From the NCBI GenBank assembly GCA_013334855.1, contig JAAXWU010000013.1, positions 1-32,251 of the forward strand: a stretch of DNA of 32,251 nucleotides, written 5' to 3'. The DNA comes from Chlorobaculum sp. GTDB lineage: Bacteria > Bacteroidota > Chlorobiia > Chlorobiales > Chlorobiaceae. A model generated the notes under the pieces. It worked only from the letters and a program-made list of their open reading frames with translations, was not told the DNA's origin and searched no databases. Positions 18,857 through 28,281 of the stretch are shown piece by piece. How positions within the stretch are numbered: the first letter of the stretch is position 1; every line of letters begins with the position of its first letter. The translations under genes were made by a program, and so were the position numbers.

Positions 18857-20542
18857 TCAACTCCGCTTGTAGCGGTTCAGGGCGCTGACGATGGCCTTGA
18901 TGGAGGCGAGGCTGATGTTCGAGTCGATGCCCGAACCGCAGACCAGCGCGCCGTCATCGAAGGCGAGACGGATGTAGGAGATGGCGAGCGCGTCGGAGCT
19001 GTGGCCGATGGAGTGCTCCGAGTACTCGTCCACATGGAACCCGATGCCGGTGTGGCTCGTCATGCCGCGCACGAAGGCGTCGAGCGGCCCGTTGCCTTTG
19101 GCCTTGAAGCTGAACTCGCCATCAGGCCCCACCATCGAGGAGCTGACAAGCGTCGCCACCTCGTCGTTGCGATCCGGGTCTTCGTCGCTCCAGCTTATGG
19201 TGCACTTTTTCATCAGATACGGCTTCGCGCCGCCGATATACGCCTTCTGGAACAGCTCGTGAATCTGCTCCGCCGAAAGCTCGTCGCCCGTCCGGTCGGT
19301 CACCTCCTGCACGACGGAGCCGAAATCGGGCTGCATCCACTTGGGAATCTGGATGCCGTACTCCTTTTCGAGCACATAGGCGACGCCGCCCTTGCCCGAC
19401 TGGCTGTTGATCCTGACGATGGCCTCGTAAGTACACCCCACATCCTGCGGATCAATCGGCAGATAGGGCACGTCCCAAACGTCAGGCGCTCGTTTGTGCG
19501 CCTTCATCCCCTTGCTGATGGCGTCCTGATGCGAGCCGGAGAAGGCCGTGTAAACCAGATCGCCGGAGTAGGGATGGCGCGGATGCACCGTCATGCGGGT
19601 GCAGCGGCTGTAAACCTCCCGGACATGCGGCAGGTTGGAGAAGTCGAGCTTCGGATCGATCCCTTGCGTCATCAGGTTCAGCGCCATGATGATAATATCC
19701 ATGTTGCCGCACCGCTCGCCATTGCCGAACAGCGCCCCCTCGATGCGATCCGCGCCCGCCATCATCGCCAGCTCGGAGGTTGCGACCGCCGTACCGCGGT
19801 CGTTGTGGGCGTGAACGCTGAAGAGCACCGCGCTGCGATCCTTGATGTGGCGGCAGAACCACTCGATGCGGTCGGCATAGACGTTCGGCGTCGAAAGCTC
19901 GACGGTCGAAGGCAGGTTCAGAATTACCTTGTTCTCTGCCGACGCGCCCCATTCGTCCATCACCGCATGGCACACGTCGAGCGCGTAATCCAGCTCCGTG
20001 CCGGTGAAGCTCTCGGGGCTGTACTCGAAGCGGATGCCCGGATTGCCGCTCGCCTCCTTCAGCTCCCGCACCAGCCGCGTTCCGGCCACGGCGATGGTGA
20101 TGATCTCCTCCCGGCTCATGCGGAACACCACGTCACGCTGCTGGCGCGAAGTCGAATTGTAGAGATGCACGATAGCGTTTTTCGCGCACTTGATCGCCTC
20201 GAAGGTGCGGCGGATGAGATGCTCACGTGACTGGGTCAGCACCTGGATGCTCACGTCGTCGGGGATGAGATTGTTTTCGATCAGCTTGCGCGCAAAGGCG
20301 AACTCCGTGGCTGAAGCGGAGGGGAAGCCCACCTCGATCTCCTTGAAGCCGACGGATACCAGCAGTTTGAAAAACTCCACCTTTTCATCGACGCTCATCG
20401 GAATCGGCAGCGCCTGATTGCCGTCGCGAAGATCGACGCTGCTCCATATCGGCGCTTTGGTGATGGTCTTGTCGGGCCAGGTTCTGTCTGTCAGCCCGAC
20501 GGTCGGGTAGGATGCATATTTCCAGTAATTCATAGTACTCAT
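18857..20542 (-). CDS. leuA: 2-isopropylmalate synthase
   Basis: APIWSSVDLRDGNQALPIPMSVDEKVEFFKLLVSVGFKEIEVGFPSAS; SVHAHNDRGTAVATSELAMMAGADRIEGALFGNGERCGN; ~561 aa type-2 LeuA. Confidence 0.95.
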   Translation of the reverse strand: MSTMNYWKYASYPTVGLTDRTWPDKTITKAPIWSSVDLRDGNQALPIPMSVDEKVEFFKLLVSVGFKEIEVGFPSASATEFAFARKLIENNLIPDDVSIQVLTQSREHLIRRTFEAIKCAKNAIVHLYNSTSRQQRDVVFRMSREEIITIAVAGTRLVRELKEASGNPGIRFEYSPESFTGTELDYALDVCHAVMDEWGASAENKVILNLPSTVELSTPNVYADRIEWFCRHIKDRSAVLFSVHAHNDRGTAVATSELAMMAGADRIEGALFGNGERCGNMDIIIMALNLMTQGIDPKLDFSNLPHVREVYSRCTRMTVHPRHPYSGDLVYTAFSGSHQDAISKGMKAHKRAPDVWDVPYLPIDPQDVGCTYEAIVRINSQSGKGGVAYVLEKEYGIQIPKWMQPDFGSVVQEVTDRTGDELSAEQIHELFQKAYIGGAKPYLMKKCTISWSDEDPDRNDEVATLVSSSMVGPDGEFSFKAKGNGPLDAFVRGMTSHTGIGFHVDEYSEHSIGHSSDALAISYIRLAFDDGALVCGSGIDSNISLASIKAIVSALNRYKRS

Positions 20543-20587
20543 GACCGAGTCTCCTGTTAATCTCTTTGATAATAAAGTCCTGTAAAG

Positions 20588-20624
20588 TAAAAAAGCCGCT
20601 TACCCTGAGAGGATTGCGGCTTTG
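20588..20624 (-). terminator. leucine attenuator: intrinsic terminator upstream of leuA
   Basis: Minus strand AAAGCCGC-AATCCTCTCAGGGTAA-GCGGCTTTTTT: 8-bp stem plus U6. Confidence 0.8.
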
Positions 20625-20673
20625 AAATCGAATTCCGTGCAGTCAACAAAACTACAATGCGCTCCCCCTCAGG
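20604..20673 (-). promoter_or_regulatory. leucine attenuator: putative antiterminator pairing
   Basis: Minus-strand CCTGAGGGG (fwd 20665-20673, end of leader ORF) pairs with CCTCTCAGG in the terminator loop (fwd 20604-20612): 9 bp, one G.U. It extends by CTTAC/GTAAG across a 3-nt bulge. Confidence 0.7.
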
Positions 20674-20729
20674 CAGGTAAGGCCCGTTAGCGATAGGGTA
20701 AGAAGCAGCATGTTGTTGACCGTGTTCAT
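20652..20729 (-). CDS. leuL: leu leader peptide (25 aa, 8 Leu)
   Basis: ATG AAC ACG GTC AAC AAC ATG CTG CTT CTT ACC CTA TCG CTA ACG GGC CTT ACC TGC CTG AGG GGG AGC GCA TTG TAG = MNTVNNMLLLTLSLTGLTCLRGSAL*; directly followed by the terminator and then leuA. Confidence 0.75.
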   Translation of the reverse strand: MNTVNNMLLLTLSLTGLTCLRGSAL

Positions 20730-20929
20730 ACAAGATAAAGTACCGTTAAAATCGGTGGTGTACGGATTTGACAGCTAATATACACAATTCTCCCACCTCT
20801 GCAACGCCCTCGCGCGAACTGACTCTGATTGTCCGAGTCGGATGGGAATCTGGCACAAGAACCGCGATGCGGGGCAGGAGGTTCCCCACTACACTTGGCA
20901 AGCAACTGAAAGATAACATCCCGCACTTA

Positions 20930-21544
20930 TCAGCTAAACGATAACAATGCATCGATGCCCTGGCAAAAATGGCGGAAACTCCTCGACTTGTTACGTGATA
21001 GATCCATGTGCGGCGCGATTTTGCGGGCGGCTTCGATCTTGGGGTAGTTGCTCTTGTAAATGCCCTTGCTTTTCAAAAATCTGTGCAGGTGCTCCCAGGT
21101 TCCTGAGTTGTCCGGATTGTTGAAAGACTTCGGGAATGCCTCGCCGCGCAAACCCGAAAATGCGCCTTTCAGCGCCTCGGTATCGCCGATGAACCAGGCT
21201 TCGAGTTCTTCTATCGCGATCCGGTTGACAACCTGAAAGTGGCCATGCTGGTCCGGACTTGTTCGGGTGAACAATCCGGCATCGTGCGCTATTCGTTCGA
21301 GTCGAGCCTTGAGATTTTCGCAATTATCCCGGTCACGATCCACGAGCACGACGATGCGCAAATCCTCGCCGTTCTCAAGCCGTTTGTAACCAAGCAATCT
21401 TTTCGGCAATTCACCGATCAATCGGCTTTTGTTGCGCATGTTGATGAGCTTGAACTTCGCTTTTCGGGCAAGAATTTTCGGCAGGATGATTCGCAATGCC
21501 TCCTCGGCTGAAGGCTCCTCAAGCAGCACGTCGATCTGCATCAA
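20930..21544 (-). CDS. DUF4276 family protein with TOPRIM-like acidic motifs
   Basis: [19 protein letters not shown] (N-terminal Glu), [22 protein letters not shown] (DxD), [23 protein letters not shown] overlap with the upstream ATPase gene. Confidence 0.8.
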   Translation of the reverse strand: MMQIDVLLEEPSAEEALRIILPKILARKAKFKLINMRNKSRLIGELPKRLLGYKRLENGEDLRIVVLVDRDRDNCENLKARLERIAHDAGLFTRTSPDQHGHFQVVNRIAIEELEAWFIGDTEALKGAFSGLRGEAFPKSFNNPDNSGTWEHLHRFLKSKGIYKSNYPKIEAARKIAPHMDLSRNKSRSFRHFCQGIDALLSFS

Positions 21545-22746
21545 TCAGCCTCCCCGGACGCAAACGGATCGCCAACCTCGAAATATCCCTCCATCCACAA
21601 ATCTCCAAGGGACGCCCCCGCGTCAAGCATGGCAGTGACTCCGGTCATGTCTGAAATCCGCTTGGAACGGGTATAACCATCGATGTCACGATACAGGACA
21701 CGAACCTGACTGTCTCTCAACTGATTGATGAAAAACGGCGAATGGGTCGTTACGATCAACTGCGTACGTTCGGAAGCCTGTACGCACTCCTCGGCAAGTT
21801 CTGGCAACAAGCGCGGGTGGAGATAGTTTTCCGGCTCTTCGATGCCGATCAGACGAGGCGGCTCCGGATCATAGAGTAGCGTCAGATACGCCAGCATTTT
21901 CAGTGTGCCATCCGAAGCGAAACGCGCCAGAATGGGGGTTGAGAACGGCGCGTCCTTGACCTGTAACAAGAGGCGGCCATCATCGAGAATTCTCGAATCG
22001 ACCTTCTCTATCCGGGGAATACGACGACGCAAGGTCTCGAAAATTCTCTCCAGCCGTTCGGGATACTGATCTGCAAGATATTGAATGACATTCGGCAGAT
22101 TGTCGCCCGTGGCTGACAACCGCTCTTCGGCTCCGGCTTCAGGACGCCCTCTGGCCGCTTCGGCGGAAAGATAGGAGAGGTGCCAACCAGTGATAAACTC
22201 ACGAAGCGCGATGACTCGGGGATTCTCGGCCAACTGTCCGAGCGTGTTGACTGCAAGAACATCCGGGCCAGCAAGCGGTTTATCTATGCGCTGATCTTTG
22301 GATTCAGGCTGCTCCCCACTTATCACCATTCCTTCACCCTTCCTGTAATCAAGAAAATAGAAAGGAGCTCCGGGATGCGTTCGTTTCCATCGGAGAAATT
22401 CCCGAATGACGACAGGGCCTTTCGACTCTTCCCCGATCTCAAGATGGTAGGTGATCAATGGCGTGCCGGGCCGCTCGCGGTACTGAAGCTCGATGACTAT
22501 CGCCCCTTCACAATCCCGGCTTCTCAGCTCGCGAAACCGTCCGCGACGATCCCAAGCCTTGCGCAACCCTTCGGTAAAACACTCGGAAAGAAAGGCAAAT
22601 ACATCGAAAACCGTGGATTTCCCGCTCCCGTTAGGGCCAAGTAATACCGTCAGCGGGGTAAGGTCTAGAAAAGAAATATCCTTGAGTGCCCGGTAATTCC
22701 TGACCCTGAGGCTTTCTATGCGTGGCGGTTCAATGAAACTGTTCAT
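21541..22746 (-). CDS. AAA family ATPase (OLD/RecF-SMC-like, AAA_21 type)
   Basis: [42 protein letters not shown] Walker [25 protein letters not shown] Walker [17 protein letters not shown]. Confidence 0.9.
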   Translation of the reverse strand: MNSFIEPPRIESLRVRNYRALKDISFLDLTPLTVLLGPNGSGKSTVFDVFAFLSECFTEGLRKAWDRRGRFRELRSRDCEGAIVIELQYRERPGTPLITYHLEIGEESKGPVVIREFLRWKRTHPGAPFYFLDYRKGEGMVISGEQPESKDQRIDKPLAGPDVLAVNTLGQLAENPRVIALREFITGWHLSYLSAEAARGRPEAGAEERLSATGDNLPNVIQYLADQYPERLERIFETLRRRIPRIEKVDSRILDDGRLLLQVKDAPFSTPILARFASDGTLKMLAYLTLLYDPEPPRLIGIEEPENYLHPRLLPELAEECVQASERTQLIVTTHSPFFINQLRDSQVRVLYRDIDGYTRSKRISDMTGVTAMLDAGASLGDLWMEGYFEVGDPFASGEAD

Positions 22747-22830
22747 CGTGGTACGCTACCCTCAGTGAGTTATTGATCTTGTACAAAAATATAATAATAA
22801 GGGGAGTGGTATTCGGTAGGGGGTACAAAC

Positions 22831-22867
22831 AAAAAAAGGAAGCGCCGCGTACTCAAGCACTTCCTTT
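22831..22867 (-). terminator. intrinsic terminator downstream of tRNA-Asn
   Basis: Minus strand AAAGGAAGTGC-...-GCGCTTCCTTTTTTTG: 11-bp stem (one G.U) plus T tract. Confidence 0.7.
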
Positions 22868-22872
22868 CTTTG

Positions 22873-22935
22873 TGACTCTGCGATCAGGATTCGAACCTGC
22901 ATCCCGACAGGTCGGGATAACAGCCGAATGCTCTG
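22873..22935 (-). pseudogene. partial tRNA-Asn-like pseudogene (lacks 5' acceptor and most of D-arm; palindrome in the anticodon-stem/variable region)
   Basis: Minus strand ...AGAGCATTCGGCTGTTA|TCCCGACCTGTCGGGA|TGCAGGTTCGAATCCTG...; AGAGCATTCGGCTGTTA is identical to the neighbouring intact tRNA-Asn. Confidence 0.65.
22901..22918. repeat. short palindrome ATCCCGAC-AG-GTCGGGAT
   Basis: 8-bp perfect arms; shares CCCGACA[A/G]GTCGGGA with 2744-2758. Confidence 0.6.
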
Positions 22936-22946
22936 CTCGTCTTAAT

Positions 22947-23021
<75 letters not shown>

Positions 23022-23190
23022 ATCTGGCCTCGTTCATCGCTGAACGGTCATAAATATACACCTCTCAAAAAATTTTCCAAACGGCGAGCAACTTTTTTTG
23101 CGAGATTTTCGTCCTGTAACACGGGGGTTGATTTTCTTTTTCGAATTTTATTTTTGTACATTGATGCTCTTTTATGGAAAAGAGGTGGTT

Positions 23191-23721
23191 ATGTCCAAAG
23201 AAAAAGCGCTGATTGAAATCCGCCTGGCTGGTCTTTCCGCAGGTACGCATGAGTTCGAGTTCACCTGCTCTGCGACTGATTTCGCCGATCCGGCACTTGT
23301 CGATGCGGGAGTCTCGAAGGGGATTTCGGTCAAGGTAACTGTCGAGAAGCTGGAGGATGAGCTGATCGTCACCCTGAAAACATCGGCGACTGCCAATCTG
23401 ACCTGTGACCTCTGCCTTGCGTCTGTCACCACCGAGCTGAAGGGTTCGTACCGTATCTGGTATGGTTACGAACAGGCTGGCGAGCCGGAGGATGAGCGTG
23501 ACGAAGAGTATCGCCTCATCGACAGAAACGCGCTCTCGCTCGATCTTACCGAAGACGCCAGAGAGACGCTGCTACTCTCCGTGCCTATGAAAGTCACCTG
23601 TAGGGACTATCCCGATTGCCGGGTGTTCCGTCAGGAGGAAGAGAGCGAACCGGGGGAGGAGGCATTGCCCGAAAGCTCTTGGCTGGAGTCGCTCGAAAAA
23701 CTGAAAAACAAGTATCGTTAA
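23191..23721 (+). CDS. DUF177/YceD-family protein
   Basis: Acidic protein with TCDLCLASVTTELKGSYRIWY and a CRDYPDCRVF tail; position directly upstream of rpmF is characteristic. Confidence 0.8.
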   Translation: MSKEKALIEIRLAGLSAGTHEFEFTCSATDFADPALVDAGVSKGISVKVTVEKLEDELIVTLKTSATANLTCDLCLASVTTELKGSYRIWYGYEQAGEPEDERDEEYRLIDRNALSLDLTEDARETLLLSVPMKVTCRDYPDCRVFRQEEESEPGEEALPESSWLESLEKLKNKYR

Positions 23722-23746
23722 CCGTTGATTCTAAACTGAATAGATT

Positions 23747-23938
23747 ATGGCCAACCCGAAAGCCAAGATGTCAAAGTCCAGAAGGGACAAGAGGAGAGCG
23801 CAGTACAATGCCCGCACCAAGGCTGCCGTTACGGTTCTCTGCCCGAACTGTGGCGAGCCGACCCTTCCGCATCGCGCATGCCGTCACTGCGGCCACTACA
23901 AAGGCCGTCAGGTTACCGGCAAGATCGTCGTCGCTTAA
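23747..23938 (+). CDS. rpmF: 50S ribosomal protein L32 (Cys4, Zn-binding form)
   Basis: [22 protein letters not shown]...[25 protein letters not shown]. Confidence 0.97.
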   Translation: MANPKAKMSKSRRDKRRAQYNARTKAAVTVLCPNCGEPTLPHRACRHCGHYKGRQVTGKIVVA

Positions 23939-23968
23939 GCAGTTTCTGGTAAACAAGATCGCATCGAC

Positions 23969-24988
23969 ATGTTGACCATTGTCGTGGATGCCATGGGTGG
24001 CGACAATGCACCTGCCTGCGTTGTCGAGGGCGTCATCGAGGCTCTCAAGGAGAGCGAAAACCGATTTGAAATCCTGCTGATCGGGCAGGAGGAGAAGGTC
24101 ACGCCTCTCTTGCAGCAGCAGGATACCGCGGGCCTCAACCTCCGCTTCATGCATGCGCCAGAGGTCGTCACCATGGATGACATTCCGGCGATTGCCGTCA
24201 AGACCAAGCAGGAATCCTCCCTTGTCAAAGGACTCAAGCTCTGCAAGTCGAAAGAGGCTGACGCCTATGTGAGCGCTGGCAACACCGGTGCGCAGATGGC
24301 TGCGTCGCTCTTCGTGCTTGGCCGCCTTCCCGGCGTGCTTCGCCCGACCATCTACGCCTACTTCCCGCGACTCGGCGAGGGGCTGACCAACATCGTCGAT
24401 GTCGGCGCGAACGTGGACTGCAAGCCGGAGAATCTGGTGCAGTTCGCCGAGATGCTGACCATCTACCAGCGTTACGGTGCAAATATCGAAAATCCCGTGG
24501 TCGGCCTGCTCAACATCGGAGAGGAGGAGGGCAAAGGCCCCGATTACCTCAAGCAGGCGTGGAAAATGTTGCAGGAGGCGCACCGTGAGCAGAAAATCAA
24601 TTTCATCGGCAATGTCGAGGGGCACGATATTCTCTCAGGGAAGGTCACCATTGTGGTCTGCGATGGCCTTGTCGGCAACACCATCCTGAAGTTCGGCGAG
24701 AGCATTCCTCACTTTCTGGGCGCACTCTTCAAACCGGCGCTCGAAAAGCTGGTCATGGCGGGAAAGCTCGACCAGAATGCTGCGGCAGTGGCCGGCCAGG
24801 CGTTCAAGGCGATATTCGAGCCTTTCGATGTCGAAAAGTGGGGCGGCGTGCCGTTCCTCGGCGTCGATGGCATCTCGATCGTCGGCCACGGACGTTCGAC
24901 TTCACGCGCCATCAAGAACATGATCTACATGGCAGAGCATATGATCGAGCAGCGCGTCAACGAACGCATTGCGGAGATGCTCTCCTGA
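23969..24988 (+). CDS. plsX: phosphate acyltransferase PlsX
   Basis: [57 protein letters not shown]. Confidence 0.97.
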   Translation: MLTIVVDAMGGDNAPACVVEGVIEALKESENRFEILLIGQEEKVTPLLQQQDTAGLNLRFMHAPEVVTMDDIPAIAVKTKQESSLVKGLKLCKSKEADAYVSAGNTGAQMAASLFVLGRLPGVLRPTIYAYFPRLGEGLTNIVDVGANVDCKPENLVQFAEMLTIYQRYGANIENPVVGLLNIGEEEGKGPDYLKQAWKMLQEAHREQKINFIGNVEGHDILSGKVTIVVCDGLVGNTILKFGESIPHFLGALFKPALEKLVMAGKLDQNAAAVAGQAFKAIFEPFDVEKWGGVPFLGVDGISIVGHGRSTSRAIKNMIYMAEHMIEQRVNERIAEMLS

Positions 24989-25109
24989 CTACTTCGACAC
25001 AGCAAGTGATTTTCCGGCGGAACCCCGTCCTGTCCAGCAAGCTTTGCAGAAAAAAGAGACCCTGCGCGATTCCGCCGCGCCCGTTCGTACATCAATGGAA
25101 AACCATACC

Positions 25110-26099
25110 ATGAAAGCAGCCATAACGACGACCGCCAAGTATCTGCCCGAAGAGGTGATGTCCAATCAGGACCTCGAACGCATGCTCGATACCAACGACG
25201 AGTGGATAACGAGCCGTACCGGCATCAAGGAGCGGAGAATTCTCAGGGATCCGGCCAAGGCCACGTCGTACATGTGCACCGAGGTTGCCAAGAGCCTGCT
25301 CGAAAAGCGTGGCATCTCTGCCGACGAGATCGACCTCATCATCGTGGCGACCATGTCGCCCGACATGATCTTCCCCTCGACAGCCTGCCTGGTGCAGGGA
25401 AATATCGGCGCACGTAACGCCTGGGGTTTCGACCTCTCCGCCGCCTGCTCGGGCTTTCTCTACGGCCTCTACACCGGTGCTCAGTTCATCGAATCGGGCA
25501 ACTGCAAGAAGGTGATCGTGATCGGCGCGGACAAAATGTCTTCGATCCTCGACTATACCGACCGTTCGACGGCGATTCTGTTTGGCGACGGCGCTGGCGG
25601 CGTCCTGCTCGAAGCCGCCGCAGAAGAAGGATACGGCGTGCTCGACGCGCGACTCTACTCGGATGGCCTCAACGGCCCGAATCATCTACTGATGCCGGGC
25701 GGCGGCAGCCTTCATCCTGCGTCGCATGAAACGGTCGACCAGCACATGCACTTCATCAAGCAGGATGGCAAGCAGGTGTTCAAGGCAGCGGTCATGGCGA
25801 TGGCCGATGTCGCCGCTGAGATCATGCAGCGCAACAATCTGACGGCGGAGAACATCGACTGGCTCGTGCCGCACCAGGCCAACCAGCGCATCATTCACGC
25901 CACCGCCGATCGGATGGGCATCACCGAAGAGAAGGTGATGATGAACATCGCTCGCTACGGCAACACGACTGCCGGAACCGTGCCGATCTGCCTGGCTGAG
26001 CTCGACGAGCAGGGCAAACTGCACAAGGGATCGAACCTCGTGCTGGTCAGCTTCGGAGCGGGATACACCTGGGGCGGCGTCTACGTCCGCTGGCAGTGA
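25110..26099 (+). CDS. fabH: 3-oxoacyl-ACP synthase III
   Basis: [85 protein letters not shown]. Confidence 0.97.
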   Translation: MKAAITTTAKYLPEEVMSNQDLERMLDTNDEWITSRTGIKERRILRDPAKATSYMCTEVAKSLLEKRGISADEIDLIIVATMSPDMIFPSTACLVQGNIGARNAWGFDLSAACSGFLYGLYTGAQFIESGNCKKVIVIGADKMSSILDYTDRSTAILFGDGAGGVLLEAAAEEGYGVLDARLYSDGLNGPNHLLMPGGGSLHPASHETVDQHMHFIKQDGKQVFKAAVMAMADVAAEIMQRNNLTAENIDWLVPHQANQRIIHATADRMGITEEKVMMNIARYGNTTAGTVPICLAELDEQGKLHKGSNLVLVSFGAGYTWGGVYVRWQ

Positions 26100-26130
26100 G
26101 CTTCACCATTTATCACCGTAACAACAGGAT

Positions 26131-27048
26131 ATGAAAGCATTTGTTTTCCCCGGTCAGGGTTCCCAGTACTGCGGCATGGGTCGCGATCTGTACGAAAGCT
26201 TCCCCGAAGCGAAGGCGCTCTTGGATCGGGCCGACGCCATTCTCGGCTATTCGATCACAAGCATCATGTTCACCGGCAGCGAGGAGGAGCTGAAGCAGAC
26301 CCGCTACACCCAGCTCGCCATCTTCCTGCACAGCTACGCGGCGGCAACGCTGCTCGGACGCGACGGCGTCTCGATGGCGGCAGGCCACAGCCTCGGCGAG
26401 TACACGGCGCTCTGCTTTGCGGGCGCGATCTCCTTCGAGGATGCGGTGCGACTCGTGGCCAAACGCGGTGAACTGATGCAGAACGCCGGACAGCAGAACC
26501 CCGGCACCATGGCCGCGATCATCGGCATGGCGGACGAAGCGCTCGACTCGCTTTTGCAGGAAGCCAGTGCTTGCGGCATCGTGCAGGCGGCGAACTTCAA
26601 TTCTCCCGGCCAGATCGTCATCTCGGGCGACATCGCCGCCGTGAAGAAAGCGGTCGAACTCGCGCCCTCTAAAGGCGCAAGAATGGCTAAGGAGCTTGTC
26701 GTCTCGGGCGCGTTCCACTCGCCACTGATGAAGCCCGCCGAAAAGGAGCTTGCCGAAACGCTCGACACCATCTCGATCCGCGACGCCGAAATTCCTGTCT
26801 GCATGAATGTCGTGGCCAAACCGGTCACTTCGGCCTCAGAAATCCGAGCGAACCTCATCAGCCAGCTCACCAGCTCGGTGCTCTGGAGCCAGTCGGTGCA
26901 GGCGATGGTTGACGCTGGCGTCACCGAATTTGTCGAGGTCGGCCCGCAAAAGGTGCTTCAGGGCCTCATCAAAAGGATCAGCAAATCAGCGGCGTGCGCG
27001 GGAGTCGATACCGCCGATCAGGTTGCCGCCACGGGCAATCCTGCATAA
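26131..27048 (+). CDS. fabD: malonyl-CoA:ACP transacylase
   Basis: [55 protein letters not shown]. Confidence 0.97.
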   Translation: MKAFVFPGQGSQYCGMGRDLYESFPEAKALLDRADAILGYSITSIMFTGSEEELKQTRYTQLAIFLHSYAAATLLGRDGVSMAAGHSLGEYTALCFAGAISFEDAVRLVAKRGELMQNAGQQNPGTMAAIIGMADEALDSLLQEASACGIVQAANFNSPGQIVISGDIAAVKKAVELAPSKGARMAKELVVSGAFHSPLMKPAEKELAETLDTISIRDAEIPVCMNVVAKPVTSASEIRANLISQLTSSVLWSQSVQAMVDAGVTEFVEVGPQKVLQGLIKRISKSAACAGVDTADQVAATGNPA

Positions 27049-27074
27049 TTCTCAGATAAACGCAAAGAAAGATT

Positions 27075-27818
27075 ATGACCATGTTCACAGGAAAAACCGC
27101 CATCGTCACCGGCGCGGCGCGCGGCATCGGCCAGACCATTGCCCTCGATCTCGCCTCGAAAGGCGCTGATCTCGTCATCGGCGACGTCAAGGCGGAGTGG
27201 CTGACGGAAACCGAAGAGGCGCTCAAGCAGCTTGGCGCGAAAGTGAGCTGCAAGGAGCTCGATGTCACCAGCACCGATGCCTGCCAGAAGGTTTTCGACG
27301 AAGTGGCTAAAGAGAATGGCCGCATCGATATTCTCGTCAACAACGCTGGCATCACCCGCGACGGTCTCCTCATGCGCATGAGCGAAGAGGATTGGGACGC
27401 CGTGCTGACGGTGAACCTCAAAGGCGTGTTCAACTGCACCAAGGCGGTCACGCGCACCATGATGAAGCAGCGCTCCGGCTCGATCATCAACATCGCCTCG
27501 ATCATCGGACTCATGGGCAACGCCGGTCAGGCCAACTACGCGGCTTCGAAAGGGGGCGTCATCGCCTTCACCAAGTCGATCGCCAGGGAGATTGCCTCGC
27601 GCAACGTCCGGGTCAACGCCGTCGCCCCGGGCTTCATCTCGTCGAAAATGACCGACGCTCTTTCCGAAGATGTTCGCCAGAAGATGCTCGAAGCGATTCC
27701 GCTGGGCGTTTTCGGCACGCCACAGCATGTGGCCGACGCGGTGGCGTTTCTGGCCAGCGACCAGTCCGCCTACATCACCGGTCAGGTACTGAGCGTCAAC
27801 GGCGGCATGTATATGTAG
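27075..27818 (+). CDS. fabG: 3-oxoacyl-ACP reductase
   Basis: [66 protein letters not shown]. Confidence 0.97.
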   Translation: MTMFTGKTAIVTGAARGIGQTIALDLASKGADLVIGDVKAEWLTETEEALKQLGAKVSCKELDVTSTDACQKVFDEVAKENGRIDILVNNAGITRDGLLMRMSEEDWDAVLTVNLKGVFNCTKAVTRTMMKQRSGSIINIASIIGLMGNAGQANYAASKGGVIAFTKSIAREIASRNVRVNAVAPGFISSKMTDALSEDVRQKMLEAIPLGVFGTPQHVADAVAFLASDQSAYITGQVLSVNGGMYM

Positions 27819-27831
27819 TCTAAGCTATCAA

Positions 27832-27879
27832 GAAACGATGGGTTACGGATACCGAAAAGTTCCGGACGCTCATCGTTTC
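27832..27879 (+). promoter_or_regulatory. inverted repeat in the fabG-acpP intergenic region
   Basis: GAAACGATG (27832-27840) / CATCGTTTC (27871-27879), 9 bp perfect. Confidence 0.5.
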
Positions 27880-27897
27880 GCCAGTCAGAGCCTCCCT

Positions 27898-27925
27898 TTG
27901 CCAGGCTGGTTTTTCTTTTTATATT
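27898..27925 (+). promoter_or_regulatory. candidate sigma70-type promoter for acpP
   Basis: TTGCCA (27898-27903) - 16 bp - TATATT (27920-27925), ~50 nt upstream of the acpP ATG. Confidence 0.4.
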
Positions 27926-27975
27926 AGCAAACTTGAATTTTATCGTTTTCAACCATAAACCCGGAGAACATTGTC

Positions 27976-28218
27976 ATGAGCGCAGACGAAATCAGAGATA
28001 AAGTGTACGATATCATCGTCAGCAAGATGGGTGTCAACAAAGATCAGATCAAGCCGGAATCGGAGTTTTCCAAAGACCTCGGCGCTGATTCGCTCGACAC
28101 GGTCGAACTGATCATGGAACTCGAAAACGAGTTTGACGTGAAAATTCCTGATGAAGCCGCCGAGAAGATCGGTAAGGTTCAGGAGGCTGTCGACTATATC
28201 GTCAACAACATCAAGTAA
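27976..28218 (+). CDS. acpP: acyl carrier protein
   Basis: [38 protein letters not shown] phosphopantetheine site. Confidence 0.98.
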   Translation: MSADEIRDKVYDIIVSKMGVNKDQIKPESEFSKDLGADSLDTVELIMELENEFDVKIPDEAAEKIGKVQEAVDYIVNNIK

Positions 28219-28238
28219 TTGTAAAGGCATTCTTATCG

Positions 28239-28257
28239 GGCAGGGCTCGTCCCTGCC
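28239..28257 (+). promoter_or_regulatory. hairpin between acpP and fabF
   Basis: GGCAGGG-CTCGT-CCCTGCC, 7-bp stem, 5-nt loop, no T-tract. Confidence 0.45.
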
Positions 28258-28281
28258 TGAACCAACGTTAAATCTGAACAG

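Noticed and set aside
17791-18888. 365-aa + ORF
   Set aside because: Antisense to the substrate-binding protein gene.
18752-20230. 492-aa + strand ORF
   Set aside because: Exactly antisense to the convincing leuA; the composition (Arg/His/Ala-rich, low-complexity) is the mirror of GC-rich codon usage.
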